The translations under genes and the position numbers were made by a program. A DNA stretch of 64,000 bases, from positions 310,001 through 374,000 of the forward strand of contig JAFEAE010000023.1 of NCBI GenBank assembly GCA_018266575.1. The letters run 5' to 3'. The notes below the pieces were generated by a model. It searched no databases. It worked only from the letters and a program-made list of their open reading frames with translations, and had not been told where the DNA came from. The stretch comes from Bacteroidota bacterium. Lineage in GTDB: Bacteria > Bacteroidota > Bacteroidia > Chitinophagales > Chitinophagaceae. This document shows positions 34,933 through 42,956 of this stretch, piece after piece; within the stretch, counting starts at the first letter, position 1; each line of letters starts with the position of its first letter.

Positions 34933-34952
34933 AAAATAATTATTAATTATTC

Positions 34953-35150
34953 TCACAGATTCATATTTGAAAGCATAATGAGTGCAAGCACTCCAAGCAC
35001 CACAAAAATGAATAAAGAGATAAAATGAATGGATTGATATTTCTTTTCAGATTCAAGTTCTTTCATTCTTGCCTGCACATATAAAATAAAGCTGACCAGG
35101 GATACAATTGCAGTTGCTATACAAAGCGCAATAGTGAAATAAAAAAGCAA
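34953..35150 (-). CDS. Small two-helix membrane protein
   Basis: A 65-residue protein with two hydrophobic segments (about 3-26 and 43-62) joined by a charged loop (QARMKELESEKKYQS). No family is recognised. It starts 1 bp after the SUI1-type gene on the same strand, which supports it being a real, coupled gene. Its stop abuts the hairpin region of the 34650-34952 gap. Confidence 0.6.
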   Translation of the reverse strand: MLFYFTIALCIATAIVSLVSFILYVQARMKELESEKKYQSIHFISLFIFVVLGVLALIMLSNMNL

Positions 35151-35151
35151 G

Positions 35152-35493
35152 TCAGATTTTTTTGGAAGAAGAATAATTGTTCTTTAATAACCACTGCAGC
35201 ACTTTATCACGATGATCGCCTTGTACAATGATCTCGCCGACTTTCGCAGAACCGCCTGTGCCGCAAACCGATTTTAATTTCTTTCCGAGTTCCTGCAAAT
35301 CCTCATCTGTACCAATAAATCCTTCGATCAATGTTACTGTTTTTCCTGCGCGGTGTTTTGTATCCAAACGGATGCGCAGCTTTTGTTGTTTGGCAGGAAG
35401 CGTCTCTGCATTTTCCTGTCCTTCTTCAAACTTAAAATCCGGATCGGTACTATATACAAATCCGTGGGAATCGGGTTTATTTTTCTTGCTCAT
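35152..35493 (-). CDS. SUI1/eIF1-family translation factor (YciH-like)
   Basis: 113 residues with a disordered N terminus and the SUI1 fold: LRIRLDTKHRAGKTVTLIEGF, then LGKKLKSVCGTGGSAKVGEI. The CGTGGS segment is the family signature. Bacterial YciH proteins influence start-codon choice and stress translation. It is coupled with the small membrane protein downstream and lies 13 bp after the Fic gene. Confidence 0.92.
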   Translation of the reverse strand: MSKKNKPDSHGFVYSTDPDFKFEEGQENAETLPAKQQKLRIRLDTKHRAGKTVTLIEGFIGTDEDLQELGKKLKSVCGTGGSAKVGEIIVQGDHRDKVLQWLLKNNYSSSKKI

Positions 35494-35506
35494 TGGTCGT
35501 GGCTTA

Positions 35507-36913
35507 CTACGATTTAATTTGATACTTTATATTCTCTAAAAAGAGTTTTACAGATTTATTAGCAATCATGCTTATTTCATCTTGTGTTAATACATCATGA
35601 TAAAGCTTACTGATTACTGGTGCACCAGATTGCATGCGATAATTTATTCTATAATTGTACTCGTCAAAAAGAATAGGAACTGAAAAATGCGTGCTAAAGG
35701 GTTCTTTCGATTTTTTAAACCCTTGATAATAGAACTCAATCATTAATTGATAAATATTAAAGTTGTATTTTCTTCCAAGTCCTTCAGGCTCAGAAAATAT
35801 TGAAAATATATCATTATATCCAAATCCATTTACAGGATTTATATTTTGATGTGACGATGTTCTATGCTGAACCAATAGTTGTATGTTTTCTTCATTAAAT
35901 AAGTCTTTAAAATTTTTTTGAAATTTATTAATCAAAGAAATTATCAAAGGTATTATTGAATTTTCAACTTGATATTTAATTACATGTTCTGAAACTTTTT
36001 GTTTTGCTAAATCTTCACCTAAACTTTTTTTAAACAAAGCAACTTCTTTATCAACATCATCTTCTTCCGCGATACTTTCGCCTTTCGCTCCTTTAATATA
36101 AATCGTCAATGAATGTTTTAGCAAATTGCTCATGTATTCGCAAATCGGAATAAGTTCGCCGGCATCGGCTTGTCGCAATACCTGGTAATAATTCTGCCTG
36201 TCTTCCTGCTTTACAACAACAGGAGGGTAGGTTTCCTGCATCAGCATCATATTCATTAGTAATCTTGCCATTCTCCCATTACCATCATCAAACGGATGAA
36301 TCGCTACAAACTGATGATGGAAAAGAGAAGCAAGAATCAAAGGATGGATTGCCTTATCTTCTTTTGCATCTTTATACCATTCCATCAATTCACCCATCAT
36401 TATCGGCGTTTGTTCCGGTGTGGCATAGTAATGCGTTTCACCAGTTGGCGTTATTACATGATTTGTCGATGATTTGTATTCACCAATCTTTATTTCTTTT
36501 CTGGTAGATAAGCCATCAGGAGTAACTGCATCCACCCAATATGGTTCTTTCAAAAGAAGTTTGTGAAGGTTCCTTATTTCAGTTTCAGTCAGCAAATAGT
36601 TTTTATCCTTCACCAAAGAAATAAGATATTTTACTGCTTCATCATGCCCTTTTATATCCAAATGATCTTTTAAAGGTTTTGCTTTTGCAGTTGTGCCTTC
36701 CAATAAAAAAGCAACTGTTTCTCCATAAGTAAGTTTATTGCCTTCAATCGCGTTGGAATGATAATTCCAATCCAACCTGAATTTCTGCAGAATCCTGTCC
36801 TCGGTTTCCTTTGATAAGGGTTTGAAAGAATCCGCTTCTGCTTTTAATTGATTTATTTCATCAATAAAAGGCAGCTTGCTTAATTCTTCCACAGTATGAA
36901 TGGATAGAGACAT
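35507..36913 (-). CDS. Fic-domain protein with N-terminal inhibitory motif
   Basis: A 468-residue Fic protein. The catalytic motif HPFDDGNGRMARLL (His206) is intact, matching HxFx(D/E)GNGRxxR of AMP-transferring Fic enzymes. An N-terminal (S/T)xxxE(G/N) motif, SNAIEG at 53-58, is the self-inhibitory helix of class II Fic proteins. A C-terminal region of about 200 residues is unassigned. It likely AMPylates or deAMPylates a protein target. No adjacent antitoxin gene is needed for this class, and none is seen. Stands near nadC on the same strand (8 bp). Confidence 0.9.
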   Translation of the reverse strand: MSLSIHTVEELSKLPFIDEINQLKAEADSFKPLSKETEDRILQKFRLDWNYHSNAIEGNKLTYGETVAFLLEGTTAKAKPLKDHLDIKGHDEAVKYLISLVKDKNYLLTETEIRNLHKLLLKEPYWVDAVTPDGLSTRKEIKIGEYKSSTNHVITPTGETHYYATPEQTPIMMGELMEWYKDAKEDKAIHPLILASLFHHQFVAIHPFDDGNGRMARLLMNMMLMQETYPPVVVKQEDRQNYYQVLRQADAGELIPICEYMSNLLKHSLTIYIKGAKGESIAEEDDVDKEVALFKKSLGEDLAKQKVSEHVIKYQVENSIIPLIISLINKFQKNFKDLFNEENIQLLVQHRTSSHQNINPVNGFGYNDIFSIFSEPEGLGRKYNFNIYQLMIEFYYQGFKKSKEPFSTHFSVPILFDEYNYRINYRMQSGAPVISKLYHDVLTQDEISMIANKSVKLFLENIKYQIKS

Positions 36914-36921
36914 TTTCGAAT

Positions 36922-37776
36922 TTAATTAATTTCCGCTTTCAGGCTCAGGTCCAAACTTTTTGCCTGGTGGATCAATGCGCCGATGCTGATATAATCCACA
37001 CCGGTTTTTGCATATTCAACAATATTATCAAGGTTAATCCCGCCGCTCGCCTCCGTTTCAAATTTCCCGTTAATAATTTTCATTGCTTCTCCGATCTGTG
37101 CCGGTGAAAAATTATCCAGCATAACCCGGTCAACTTTTCCAACGGCCACCACAAGTTTTACATCTTCTAAATTTCTTGTTTCTACTTCAATTTTTAAATC
37201 CAGTTTTTTCGTTTGTACATAGTCGTTAGCCTTTTCTATTGCTTTTTCAATTCCGCCGCAGTAATCAATGTGGTTATCTTTCAGCATGATCATATCATAC
37301 AATCCAAAACGGTGGTTCATTCCACCACCAATTCGTACAGCTTCTTTTTCCAGCAAACGAAAATTGGGAGTGGTTTTACGGGTATCCAATATTTTGGTTT
37401 TGTATAATCTTATCTTATCTGCATACTGGTGCGTTAATGTTGCTATTCCACTCATACGTTGCATGCAGTTCAGCACCAACCGTTCGCATAATAGAATTGT
37501 ATGTACCAATGCCTCCACTTCAAACGCATGTTCGCCGGCTTTCATCGGATCGCCATCCTTTTTAAATGAAGTGAATTTTACAGTTGCTTCTTTTAGCTTA
37601 AAGATTTTTTCCGCAACTTCCAATCCTGCAAGGATCCCATCTTGTTTAATCTTTAAAACTGCTTTCCCTTTGGCATCCGGCGCAATGCAGGAAAGCGTGG
37701 AATGGTCGCCATCACCGATATCTTCTTTTAATGCAGCTTCAGCCAACACTTTTAATTGTTCATCAAAATTGAGCAT
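36922..37776 (-). CDS. nadC: Nicotinate-nucleotide pyrophosphorylase (quinolinate PRTase)
   Basis: 284 residues, normal length. Motifs LKEDIGDGDHST, LNCMQRMSGIATLT, ILDTRKTTPNFRLLEKEAVRIGGGMNHR and LKDNHI are diagnostic. It converts quinolinate and PRPP into nicotinate mononucleotide in NAD synthesis. nadA and nadB are not nearby. It directly precedes the Fic gene (8 bp), an arrangement with an interesting but unproven link to NAD/AMP biology. Confidence 0.95.
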   Translation of the reverse strand: MLNFDEQLKVLAEAALKEDIGDGDHSTLSCIAPDAKGKAVLKIKQDGILAGLEVAEKIFKLKEATVKFTSFKKDGDPMKAGEHAFEVEALVHTILLCERLVLNCMQRMSGIATLTHQYADKIRLYKTKILDTRKTTPNFRLLEKEAVRIGGGMNHRFGLYDMIMLKDNHIDYCGGIEKAIEKANDYVQTKKLDLKIEVETRNLEDVKLVVAVGKVDRVMLDNFSPAQIGEAMKIINGKFETEASGGINLDNIVEYAKTGVDYISIGALIHQAKSLDLSLKAEIN

Positions 37777-37803
37777 GCGGCAAAACTAAGCAAAAGCGGG
37801 ATA

Positions 37804-37820
37804 GCCACAGATTCACAGAT
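37804..37820. repeat. GCCACAGATTCACAGAT motif also found at purD
   Basis: The motif at 37804-37820 matches GCCACAGATTCGCAGA in the purD terminator arm (about 28748) at all but one of its first 15 positions. Both sit just upstream of a gene start on the minus strand (nadC and kynA). It looks like a dispersed intergenic sequence. Confidence 0.4.
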
Positions 37821-37886
37821 TTTTTTATCAATACAAATTGTAAACACAGTTTTGTAAAAAATAATAAACTTGTTGCACATGGGCAT

Positions 37887-37905
37887 CCCTCTCCTTTGGA
37901 GAGGG
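37887..37905. repeat. Perfect 8-bp hairpin CCCTCTCC/GGAGAGGG
   Basis: CCCTCTCC and GGAGAGGG are perfect arms with a TTT loop, in the gap between nadC and the DUF4783 gene. It is followed by an ACGAGGGGGAGG stretch. No T-run. It resembles a GC-rich dispersed palindrome; a short ORF reading through it is rejected. Confidence 0.45.
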
Positions 37906-37921
37906 AACGAGGGGGAGGTTT

Positions 37922-37950
37922 AAAAAAGGCCCATGGAAAACCCATGAGCC
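37922..37950 (-). terminator. Intrinsic terminator of the DUF4783 gene
   Basis: On the minus strand GGCTCATGG pairs with CCATGGGCC (one U/G wobble, GTTTT loop), followed directly by TTTTTT. It lies 25 bp after the DUF4783 stop at 37976. This is a textbook intrinsic terminator and separates the gene from nadC. Confidence 0.75.
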
Positions 37951-37975
37951 CTGTGGTTTTTTTAGGAAAAATATT

Positions 37976-38368
37976 TTATTCAACAGGTTGAAAACGCAGT
38001 TCCTGCAGCAATTGTTTGTCGCCTTTCATTTTCATGAACAACGTAGTGCGGAAATCACCATTTGCAGTTTTCAGCAAGCCGACACAAAATTCTGCCCCCC
38101 CGTTTTCGCCTTTATGTTTAACCTGAAAATTCTGAACACGGTTGGTAGAGAAAAAATCACGTATTATAAGCTCAGCCTGGCTTTTGCTGTACGTATCGCT
38201 AAGATCAGGAAGTGAAATATCAACCCTGTTATCTAAGAACGAAGACAATTGTGAAGCGTTTCCTGTACGGATTGCACCAGCCACTTCGTCGATATTGTAG
38301 AAAGAAGCTTTAAAAGAAATTAGGATAAGCGCCAAAGCCACGATCGCCAATCCTGCTACCTTTTTCAT
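37976..38368 (-). CDS. DUF4783 family secreted protein
   Basis: 130 residues with an N-terminal signal peptide or anchor (MKKVAGLAIVALALILISFKA) and an NTF2/SnoaL-like domain: NIDEVAGAIRTGNASQLSSFLDNRVDISL, ending LQELRFQPVE. DUF4783 is restricted largely to Bacteroidota; function is unknown. The NTF2-like fold suggests binding of a small ligand or partner. It has its own terminator and a -7 candidate upstream. Confidence 0.85.
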   Translation of the reverse strand: MKKVAGLAIVALALILISFKASFYNIDEVAGAIRTGNASQLSSFLDNRVDISLPDLSDTYSKSQAELIIRDFFSTNRVQNFQVKHKGENGGAEFCVGLLKTANGDFRTTLFMKMKGDKQLLQELRFQPVE

Positions 38369-38396
38369 TTCGTAAGAGATTTGCGTAGCCTAATTC

Positions 38397-38404
38397 CAAA
38401 AATA
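38397..38404 (-). promoter_or_regulatory. Candidate -7 box of the DUF4783 gene
   Basis: Read on the minus strand this is TATTTTTG, an exact TAnnTTTG match, about 30 bp before the ATG at 38368. No TTG is found at the usual -33 distance. The divergent gpmI gene starts at 38497. Confidence 0.4.
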
Positions 38405-38496
38405 TGCCAAAGTAGTTTCTGAACGGAAAAATACTAAATTAAACCGCTATACTTACTAACTTTACCGCCGCAAAAAACGTTATAAAGTACATTATT

Positions 38497-40023
38497 ATGG
38501 CACATAAAAAAGCAATCCTGGTAATTATGGACGGGTGGGGCCTCGGAAAAGTGAAATCTTCCGACGCAATTCAGCATGCAAATACTCCTTTTGTAAGTTC
38601 ATTATATAACAAATATCCTCATACCACATTGGTTACCTGCGGAGAAGCCGTGGGGCTTCCCGAAGGGCAGATGGGAAATTCCGAAGTAGGCCACCTGAAT
38701 TTAGGTGCAGGAAGAATCGTGTACCAGGAACTCCAACGTATTAATGTTGCCATCCGCGACGGGTCTTTCGCAAAAAATGAAGTGCTGCTCGATGCCATTC
38801 GTTTTGCTAAAACAAATAATAAACCTTTGCATTTGCTGGGTTTGGTAAGTGATGGCGGCGTTCATTCTCATATCAATCATCTAAAGGCAATTGTTGATAT
38901 CTGCAAAGAGAAAGGGTTAAATAACGTATTTATTCATGCATTTACTGATGGGCGTGACACCGATCCAAAAAGCGGGCTCGGTTTTATCACCGAATTACAA
39001 AATCATCTTAATAAAACTGTTGGGAAAATTGCTACAGTTGATGGAAGGTACTACGCCATGGACCGCGACAAACGTTGGGAACGGGTAAAACTTGCTTATG
39101 ATGCACTGGTAAACGGCGTCGGTGAAAAAGCAAGCAATGCTATTGAAGCTGTTGAAAAATCATACTCAAATAATGTTACTGACGAATTCATCAAACCGAC
39201 TGTTATTGTAGATACCAACCAACAACCTGTTGCCACTATTAAAGACGGAGATGTGGTGATCTGTTACAACTTCCGCACAGACCGTTGCCGCGAAATTACA
39301 CAAGTGCTGACGCAAACAGATATACCAGAGCATGGAATGAAAAAATTGTCGTTGCACTATACTACAATGACGTTGTATGATCATACTTTCAAAAATGTAA
39401 ACGTGATTTTTGAGAATGATAACCTTGAAAATACTATCGGAGAAATTGTGGCAAAGAACGGGTTATCACAGATACGTATAGCCGAAACTGAAAAGTATCC
39501 GCATGTGTCTTTCTTTTTCAGCGGCGGAAGGGAAAAACCATTTGATTCTGAAAAAAGAATAATGGTGCCTTCACCAAAAGTAGCAACCTACGACCTGAAA
39601 CCGGAGATGAGCGCAAATGAAGTAACGGATGCGATTGTTGCGGAGATAGAAAATAAAACAGCAGATTTTATTTGTTTGAATTTTGCGAATGCAGACATGG
39701 TCGGGCACACCGGCATTTGGGAAGCGGCTATCAAAGCTGCGGAAACAGTTGATAAATCCGTAGAAAAAGTTGTTACCGCAGCCCTAAAAAATGACTATAC
39801 TGTTTTTCTCACCGCCGACCATGGTAATGCAGATTATATGGTTAATGAAGATGGTTCACCTAATACAGCACATACATTAAATCTTGTTCCATTATTTATT
39901 ATCGATAAAGAATGGAAAGGGGCGATCAAACCGGGCAAACTCGGCGACATAGCACCAACCATGTTAAAAATAATGGGATTAGAAATTCCAAAAGAAATGA
40001 CGGGGAAAGTGTTGATTGGTTGA
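38497..40023 (+). CDS. gpmI: 2,3-bisphosphoglycerate-independent phosphoglycerate mutase
   Basis: 508 residues, normal length. Metal site MDGWG (Asp12), catalytic Ser62 in GQMGNSEVGHLNLG, HAFTDGRDT, and second metal site TADHGNADYM near the C terminus. It converts 3-phosphoglycerate to 2-phosphoglycerate with two Mn2+ ions. A hairpin with T-run (40020-40078) follows the stop. Standalone. Confidence 0.96.
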   Translation: MAHKKAILVIMDGWGLGKVKSSDAIQHANTPFVSSLYNKYPHTTLVTCGEAVGLPEGQMGNSEVGHLNLGAGRIVYQELQRINVAIRDGSFAKNEVLLDAIRFAKTNNKPLHLLGLVSDGGVHSHINHLKAIVDICKEKGLNNVFIHAFTDGRDTDPKSGLGFITELQNHLNKTVGKIATVDGRYYAMDRDKRWERVKLAYDALVNGVGEKASNAIEAVEKSYSNNVTDEFIKPTVIVDTNQQPVATIKDGDVVICYNFRTDRCREITQVLTQTDIPEHGMKKLSLHYTTMTLYDHTFKNVNVIFENDNLENTIGEIVAKNGLSQIRIAETEKYPHVSFFFSGGREKPFDSEKRIMVPSPKVATYDLKPEMSANEVTDAIVAEIENKTADFICLNFANADMVGHTGIWEAAIKAAETVDKSVEKVVTAALKNDYTVFLTADHGNADYMVNEDGSPNTAHTLNLVPLFIIDKEWKGAIKPGKLGDIAPTMLKIMGLEIPKEMTGKVLIG

Positions 40024-40078
40024 TACGTTGAAAAGTAGAGGCATTAACAATTTAAGCTTTCAACTAATCAATTTTTTT
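40020..40078 (+). terminator. Likely terminator of gpmI
   Basis: The left arm TTGAT-N2-GTTGAAA (40020-40033) pairs with TTTCAAC-N2-ATCAA (40058-40071), 12 paired positions with a 2-bp internal mismatch, followed by a run of T at 40072-40078. The left arm includes the gpmI stop codon. The stem is AT-rich. Confidence 0.5.
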
Positions 40079-40140
40079 ACTGGCAAAGCAGCTTTAACTT
40101 CCAAAAATTGTCTAAATTACAGGGCAACCAAACGGTTCTT

Positions 40141-40716
40141 ATGACCGAAGAAGCCATTTTTCAAGGCTGTTTAAAAAATCAGGCAGAAGCCCAGCGTGAG
40201 CTATACAACAGGTATAGCCCAAAAATGCTTGCTGTCTGTTACCGTTTTGCCCATAACAGGGAAGATGCGGAAGATATGCTGCAGGAAGGATTTATAAAAG
40301 TCTTCTCACAGATACATACCTTCCAGAACAAAGGTGCATTTGAAGGATGGATAAGAAGGATAATCGTTCACACCTGCATCAACAACCTGAAAAAAAATAA
40401 ACGTTTTAACGAAAGTGTAGATATCGCTTACGCAAATGGTATACAGATCAGGGAAGAAAGCGTACCATCCATTGTGCAGGCGAAACAAGTGGTAGAATGC
40501 ATACGGATGTTGCCGGTAGGTTACAGAACAGTATTGAACCTTTACGCAGTGGAAGGGTATTCGCACAAGGAAATTGGTGAGATGCTGGACATCGAAGAAA
40601 GTACAAGCCGCTCTCAATACACAAGGGCAAAACAAATGCTGGAAGATATTCTGATCAGAAAGAAGATCCTTCAGAAGCCTAAGGAAAAAGTGGAGTGGCT
40701 TGCAGCAATAAGATAA
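40141..40716 (+). CDS. ECF-type RNA polymerase sigma factor
   Basis: 191 residues from ATG 40141. A TTG at 40108 would add 11 residues (SKLQGNQTVL) and cannot be excluded. Region 2: AEDMLQEGFIKVFSQIHTF; region 4: YSHKEIGEMLDIEESTSRSQYTRAKQML. The next gene, 63 bp downstream, encodes a one-helix/beta-barrel protein. It lacks a FecR partner, so the TM protein is the likely regulator. Confidence 0.88.
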   Translation: MTEEAIFQGCLKNQAEAQRELYNRYSPKMLAVCYRFAHNREDAEDMLQEGFIKVFSQIHTFQNKGAFEGWIRRIIVHTCINNLKKNKRFNESVDIAYANGIQIREESVPSIVQAKQVVECIRMLPVGYRTVLNLYAVEGYSHKEIGEMLDIEESTSRSQYTRAKQMLEDILIRKKILQKPKEKVEWLAAIR

Positions 40717-40779
40717 CCAAAACAACATTAAATCGATCCGTTAAAATCCGTAATGCATCCCCTAAAATGACTGACAAAG

Positions 40780-42279
40780 ATGGAACGAGATTTTTACAAT
40801 GATGATTTTGAGGAGCTGATCCGGCAGAAGGCAGACCAATACAAAATGTATCCTTCGGATAAAGTATGGAAGGGGGTTTATAGCTCACTTCATACACGCA
40901 GAAGAAAGTTTGTGATTGGAATGTCATTTCTAGTTACAGGCATTCTTTTTCTTGCCGGTAAAGAATTGATCATGCCCGGCAATCACATCTCATCATCAAA
41001 AAGTAATATCGAAAAAACTTCTACCCCGGATAAACAAAATCAAACTGTTAATCCTTCCAATAACACAGTTTCAATCCCCGAATTAAAATTACAGGAGGAT
41101 CAAAAAGAAGTATATGCTGAAGGATCAATAAAACCACAGGAAGATAATTCATCGGCTTCGGCAATTCCAAATTCTATCTCTTCTGCATCTGTACAACCAG
41201 TAGTTATAGTAAACGAAATTTATAACACACCGACTTCTGCTGAAGAAAATGCAACAGGCTCTTCATTGGTCACAGCAAATAACAAACCTGATGTGTCGGA
41301 AAATAAAACAAACATCATCGAAAATTTTCCAATAGCCAATGATAAAAATGAGGATGAATTCAATGCTAAAAAAATAAATCTGCCATTGGTTGTTAACATA
41401 GATATTTCAGAAAATACAACTAATATTCCTGAAACATCTTTGATAAAATCCATCACAAAAGAAGAGAGCGCTGAGAACAAAAAACCTGTTAACTGGTTGG
41501 AAGAATTTGCAACCTACGAATTAAAAACACCAATAAAAACAAGCAGGTTAAACTGGCAGTTGTATATTACACCAGGCGTAAGTTATCGTACGCTTTCCGG
41601 TGGCGATAATTATCCTATACCAAAAACAGGTGTTCAATATGTTCCAATAGCATTGGCTCATTATGGCAGCCCGGATGATTTTGTGAATCACCGCCCGGCA
41701 ATGAGCTATGAAGCAGGCGGAAGTTTGATATACAAACTAACTCGTAACCTTTCTATAAAAGCAGGTTTGCAGTTTGATTATAACCGTTATACAATTGAAG
41801 CATATTCATCAAGCCCGCAACAAGCAACGATCGCATTGAGTTCATCTAATTATTATTCGCCGAGTATGCTGACTGGTTATACCAACATTCAAAACTTCGG
41901 TGGAAATTCTATTGCATATTTAAACAATAATTATTTTCAGCTTTCCGCTCCTGTAGGGTTTGAGTTGCGTGTATTTGGCAACGGAAGGTTGCAATTTAAT
42001 ATCGCAGCAACTATTCAACCAACGTATTTGCTCAACCGTAATTCATACCTTCTTACGACTGATTATTCGGACTATACAAAAGCGCCGTCCTTATTCAGAA
42101 GATGGAATTTCAATGCAGGTGCTGAAGCATTTCTTTCTTATAAAGTCGGAAACCTGCGCTGGCAGATCGGGCCACAATTCCGCTATCAAATCCTTTCAAC
42201 ATACACTAGCAATTACCCGATCAATGAAAACCTAAAAGGTTATGGGTTAAAAATCGGCGTAAGCAAAACAATCTGGTAA
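40780..42279 (+). CDS. Sigma-linked protein with inner-membrane helix and outer-membrane-type barrel
   Basis: A 499-residue protein with three parts. The N-terminal 42 residues are charged (DDFEELIRQKADQYKMYPSDKVW) and likely cytoplasmic. A TM helix lies at about 43-60. A low-complexity Asn/Thr/Ser/Glu linker (about 65-235) leads to a C-terminal region (about 257-499) of alternating aromatic strands (LYITPGVSYRTL, NLSIKAGLQFDYNRY, LQFNIAATIQPTY), ending in Trp like an outer-membrane barrel. The N terminus resembles an anti-sigma cytoplasmic tail. If both parts are real, the protein would span the periplasm and could transmit outer-membrane state to the sigma factor. Confidence 0.7.
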   Translation: MERDFYNDDFEELIRQKADQYKMYPSDKVWKGVYSSLHTRRRKFVIGMSFLVTGILFLAGKELIMPGNHISSSKSNIEKTSTPDKQNQTVNPSNNTVSIPELKLQEDQKEVYAEGSIKPQEDNSSASAIPNSISSASVQPVVIVNEIYNTPTSAEENATGSSLVTANNKPDVSENKTNIIENFPIANDKNEDEFNAKKINLPLVVNIDISENTTNIPETSLIKSITKEESAENKKPVNWLEEFATYELKTPIKTSRLNWQLYITPGVSYRTLSGGDNYPIPKTGVQYVPIALAHYGSPDDFVNHRPAMSYEAGGSLIYKLTRNLSIKAGLQFDYNRYTIEAYSSSPQQATIALSSSNYYSPSMLTGYTNIQNFGGNSIAYLNNNYFQLSAPVGFELRVFGNGRLQFNIAATIQPTYLLNRNSYLLTTDYSDYTKAPSLFRRWNFNAGAEAFLSYKVGNLRWQIGPQFRYQILSTYTSNYPINENLKGYGLKIGVSKTIW

Positions 42280-42366
42280 TTTTCCCCGGAACTAAATATA
42301 TAAAGCTTTGTTAGTATTATCACGGCTTTCTTTTTCAAGATTGCACTTAATCTCTAATTTTAATGA

Positions 42367-42954
42367 ATGAAAAAAATTGTTTTGCATCTTTTGCTGATCG
42401 CCCTTTTTTCTGCCTGTAAAAATCATTCACCAGCGTCTGCCAGCAACCCAGCAGATTCTTCTGTAAAAAAGAATTATTTCCCGGTAGCATCTTTTATTCG
42501 CGACGAAATCCGCTATGTAGATTCGATGCCTTTAGGTATTTTGAAACAAACAATCAAAAACGGACAGAAAGATTCTGGCTATATTAAGAATGATGAGTTT
42601 CACGAACTGGCGCAGGAATTTATCCCATCAATATTCTCTTCGGGGGATTTTGAAAAAGATTATACCGAAACTTCTTTTATGGACCAGACTACAGAATCCG
42701 TAACATTTACATATGCAACAAAAAATAAAGAACAGGAAGTAAAAAGAATTGATGTGCTTGCAAAACCAGGCGACTCGTTTATAAAAGTGAAAAGTGTTTA
42801 CATGGAAAAAGCAGCAGGCAAAAACGATACCTTGATCACAAAAAAAATGTTCTGGAAAGCAAAACATAATTTCCAGGTGGTTACTATAATTCAACCTTCA
42901 GGGCAAAAACCTGTTATAGAACAATTAAAAGTAGTTTGGGACGACAGTGAATAA
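42367..42954 (+). CDS. Putative lipoprotein of unknown function
   Basis: 195 residues with a lipoprotein signal MKKIVLHLLLIALFSAC (lipobox LFSAC, Cys17). The mature part is soluble, Lys-rich, with no recognised domain. Its stop is 2 bp before the uvrC start, so the two genes are probably co-transcribed. Location: outer- or inner-membrane leaflet. No specific role can be assigned. Confidence 0.75.
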   Translation: MKKIVLHLLLIALFSACKNHSPASASNPADSSVKKNYFPVASFIRDEIRYVDSMPLGILKQTIKNGQKDSGYIKNDEFHELAQEFIPSIFSSGDFEKDYTETSFMDQTTESVTFTYATKNKEQEVKRIDVLAKPGDSFIKVKSVYMEKAAGKNDTLITKKMFWKAKHNFQVVTIIQPSGQKPVIEQLKVVWDDSE

Positions 42955-42956
42955 TT

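Larger units (their letters stand above)
34650..34952. other. 303-bp intergenic region with several palindromes
   Basis: This gap has no convincing gene. It holds a near-perfect 20-bp palindrome at 34801-34820 (CCTGCCT/AGGCAGG arms), a 13-bp hairpin with one G/T difference at 34885-34897 and 34920-34932, within which lies the perfect palindrome CGCAACGTTGCG (34903-34914), and an AT-rich hairpin starting at 34928. Short ORFs through it (for example 34756-34956) read through the palindromes and look like noise. Confidence 0.6.

Noticed and set aside
34756..34956. 66-codon ORF on the minus strand
   Set aside because: It runs through the palindromes of the icd downstream gap and contains the residues expected from translating the CCTGCCT palindrome. 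No family or start signal supports it.
34837..35028. 63-codon ORF on the plus strand
   Set aside because: It reads through the hairpin region and overlaps the better-supported small membrane gene on the minus strand.
37763..37945. 60-codon ORF on the minus strand
   Set aside because: It overlaps the nadC start, the CCCTCTCC hairpin and the DUF4783 terminator; the product looks like translated repeat.
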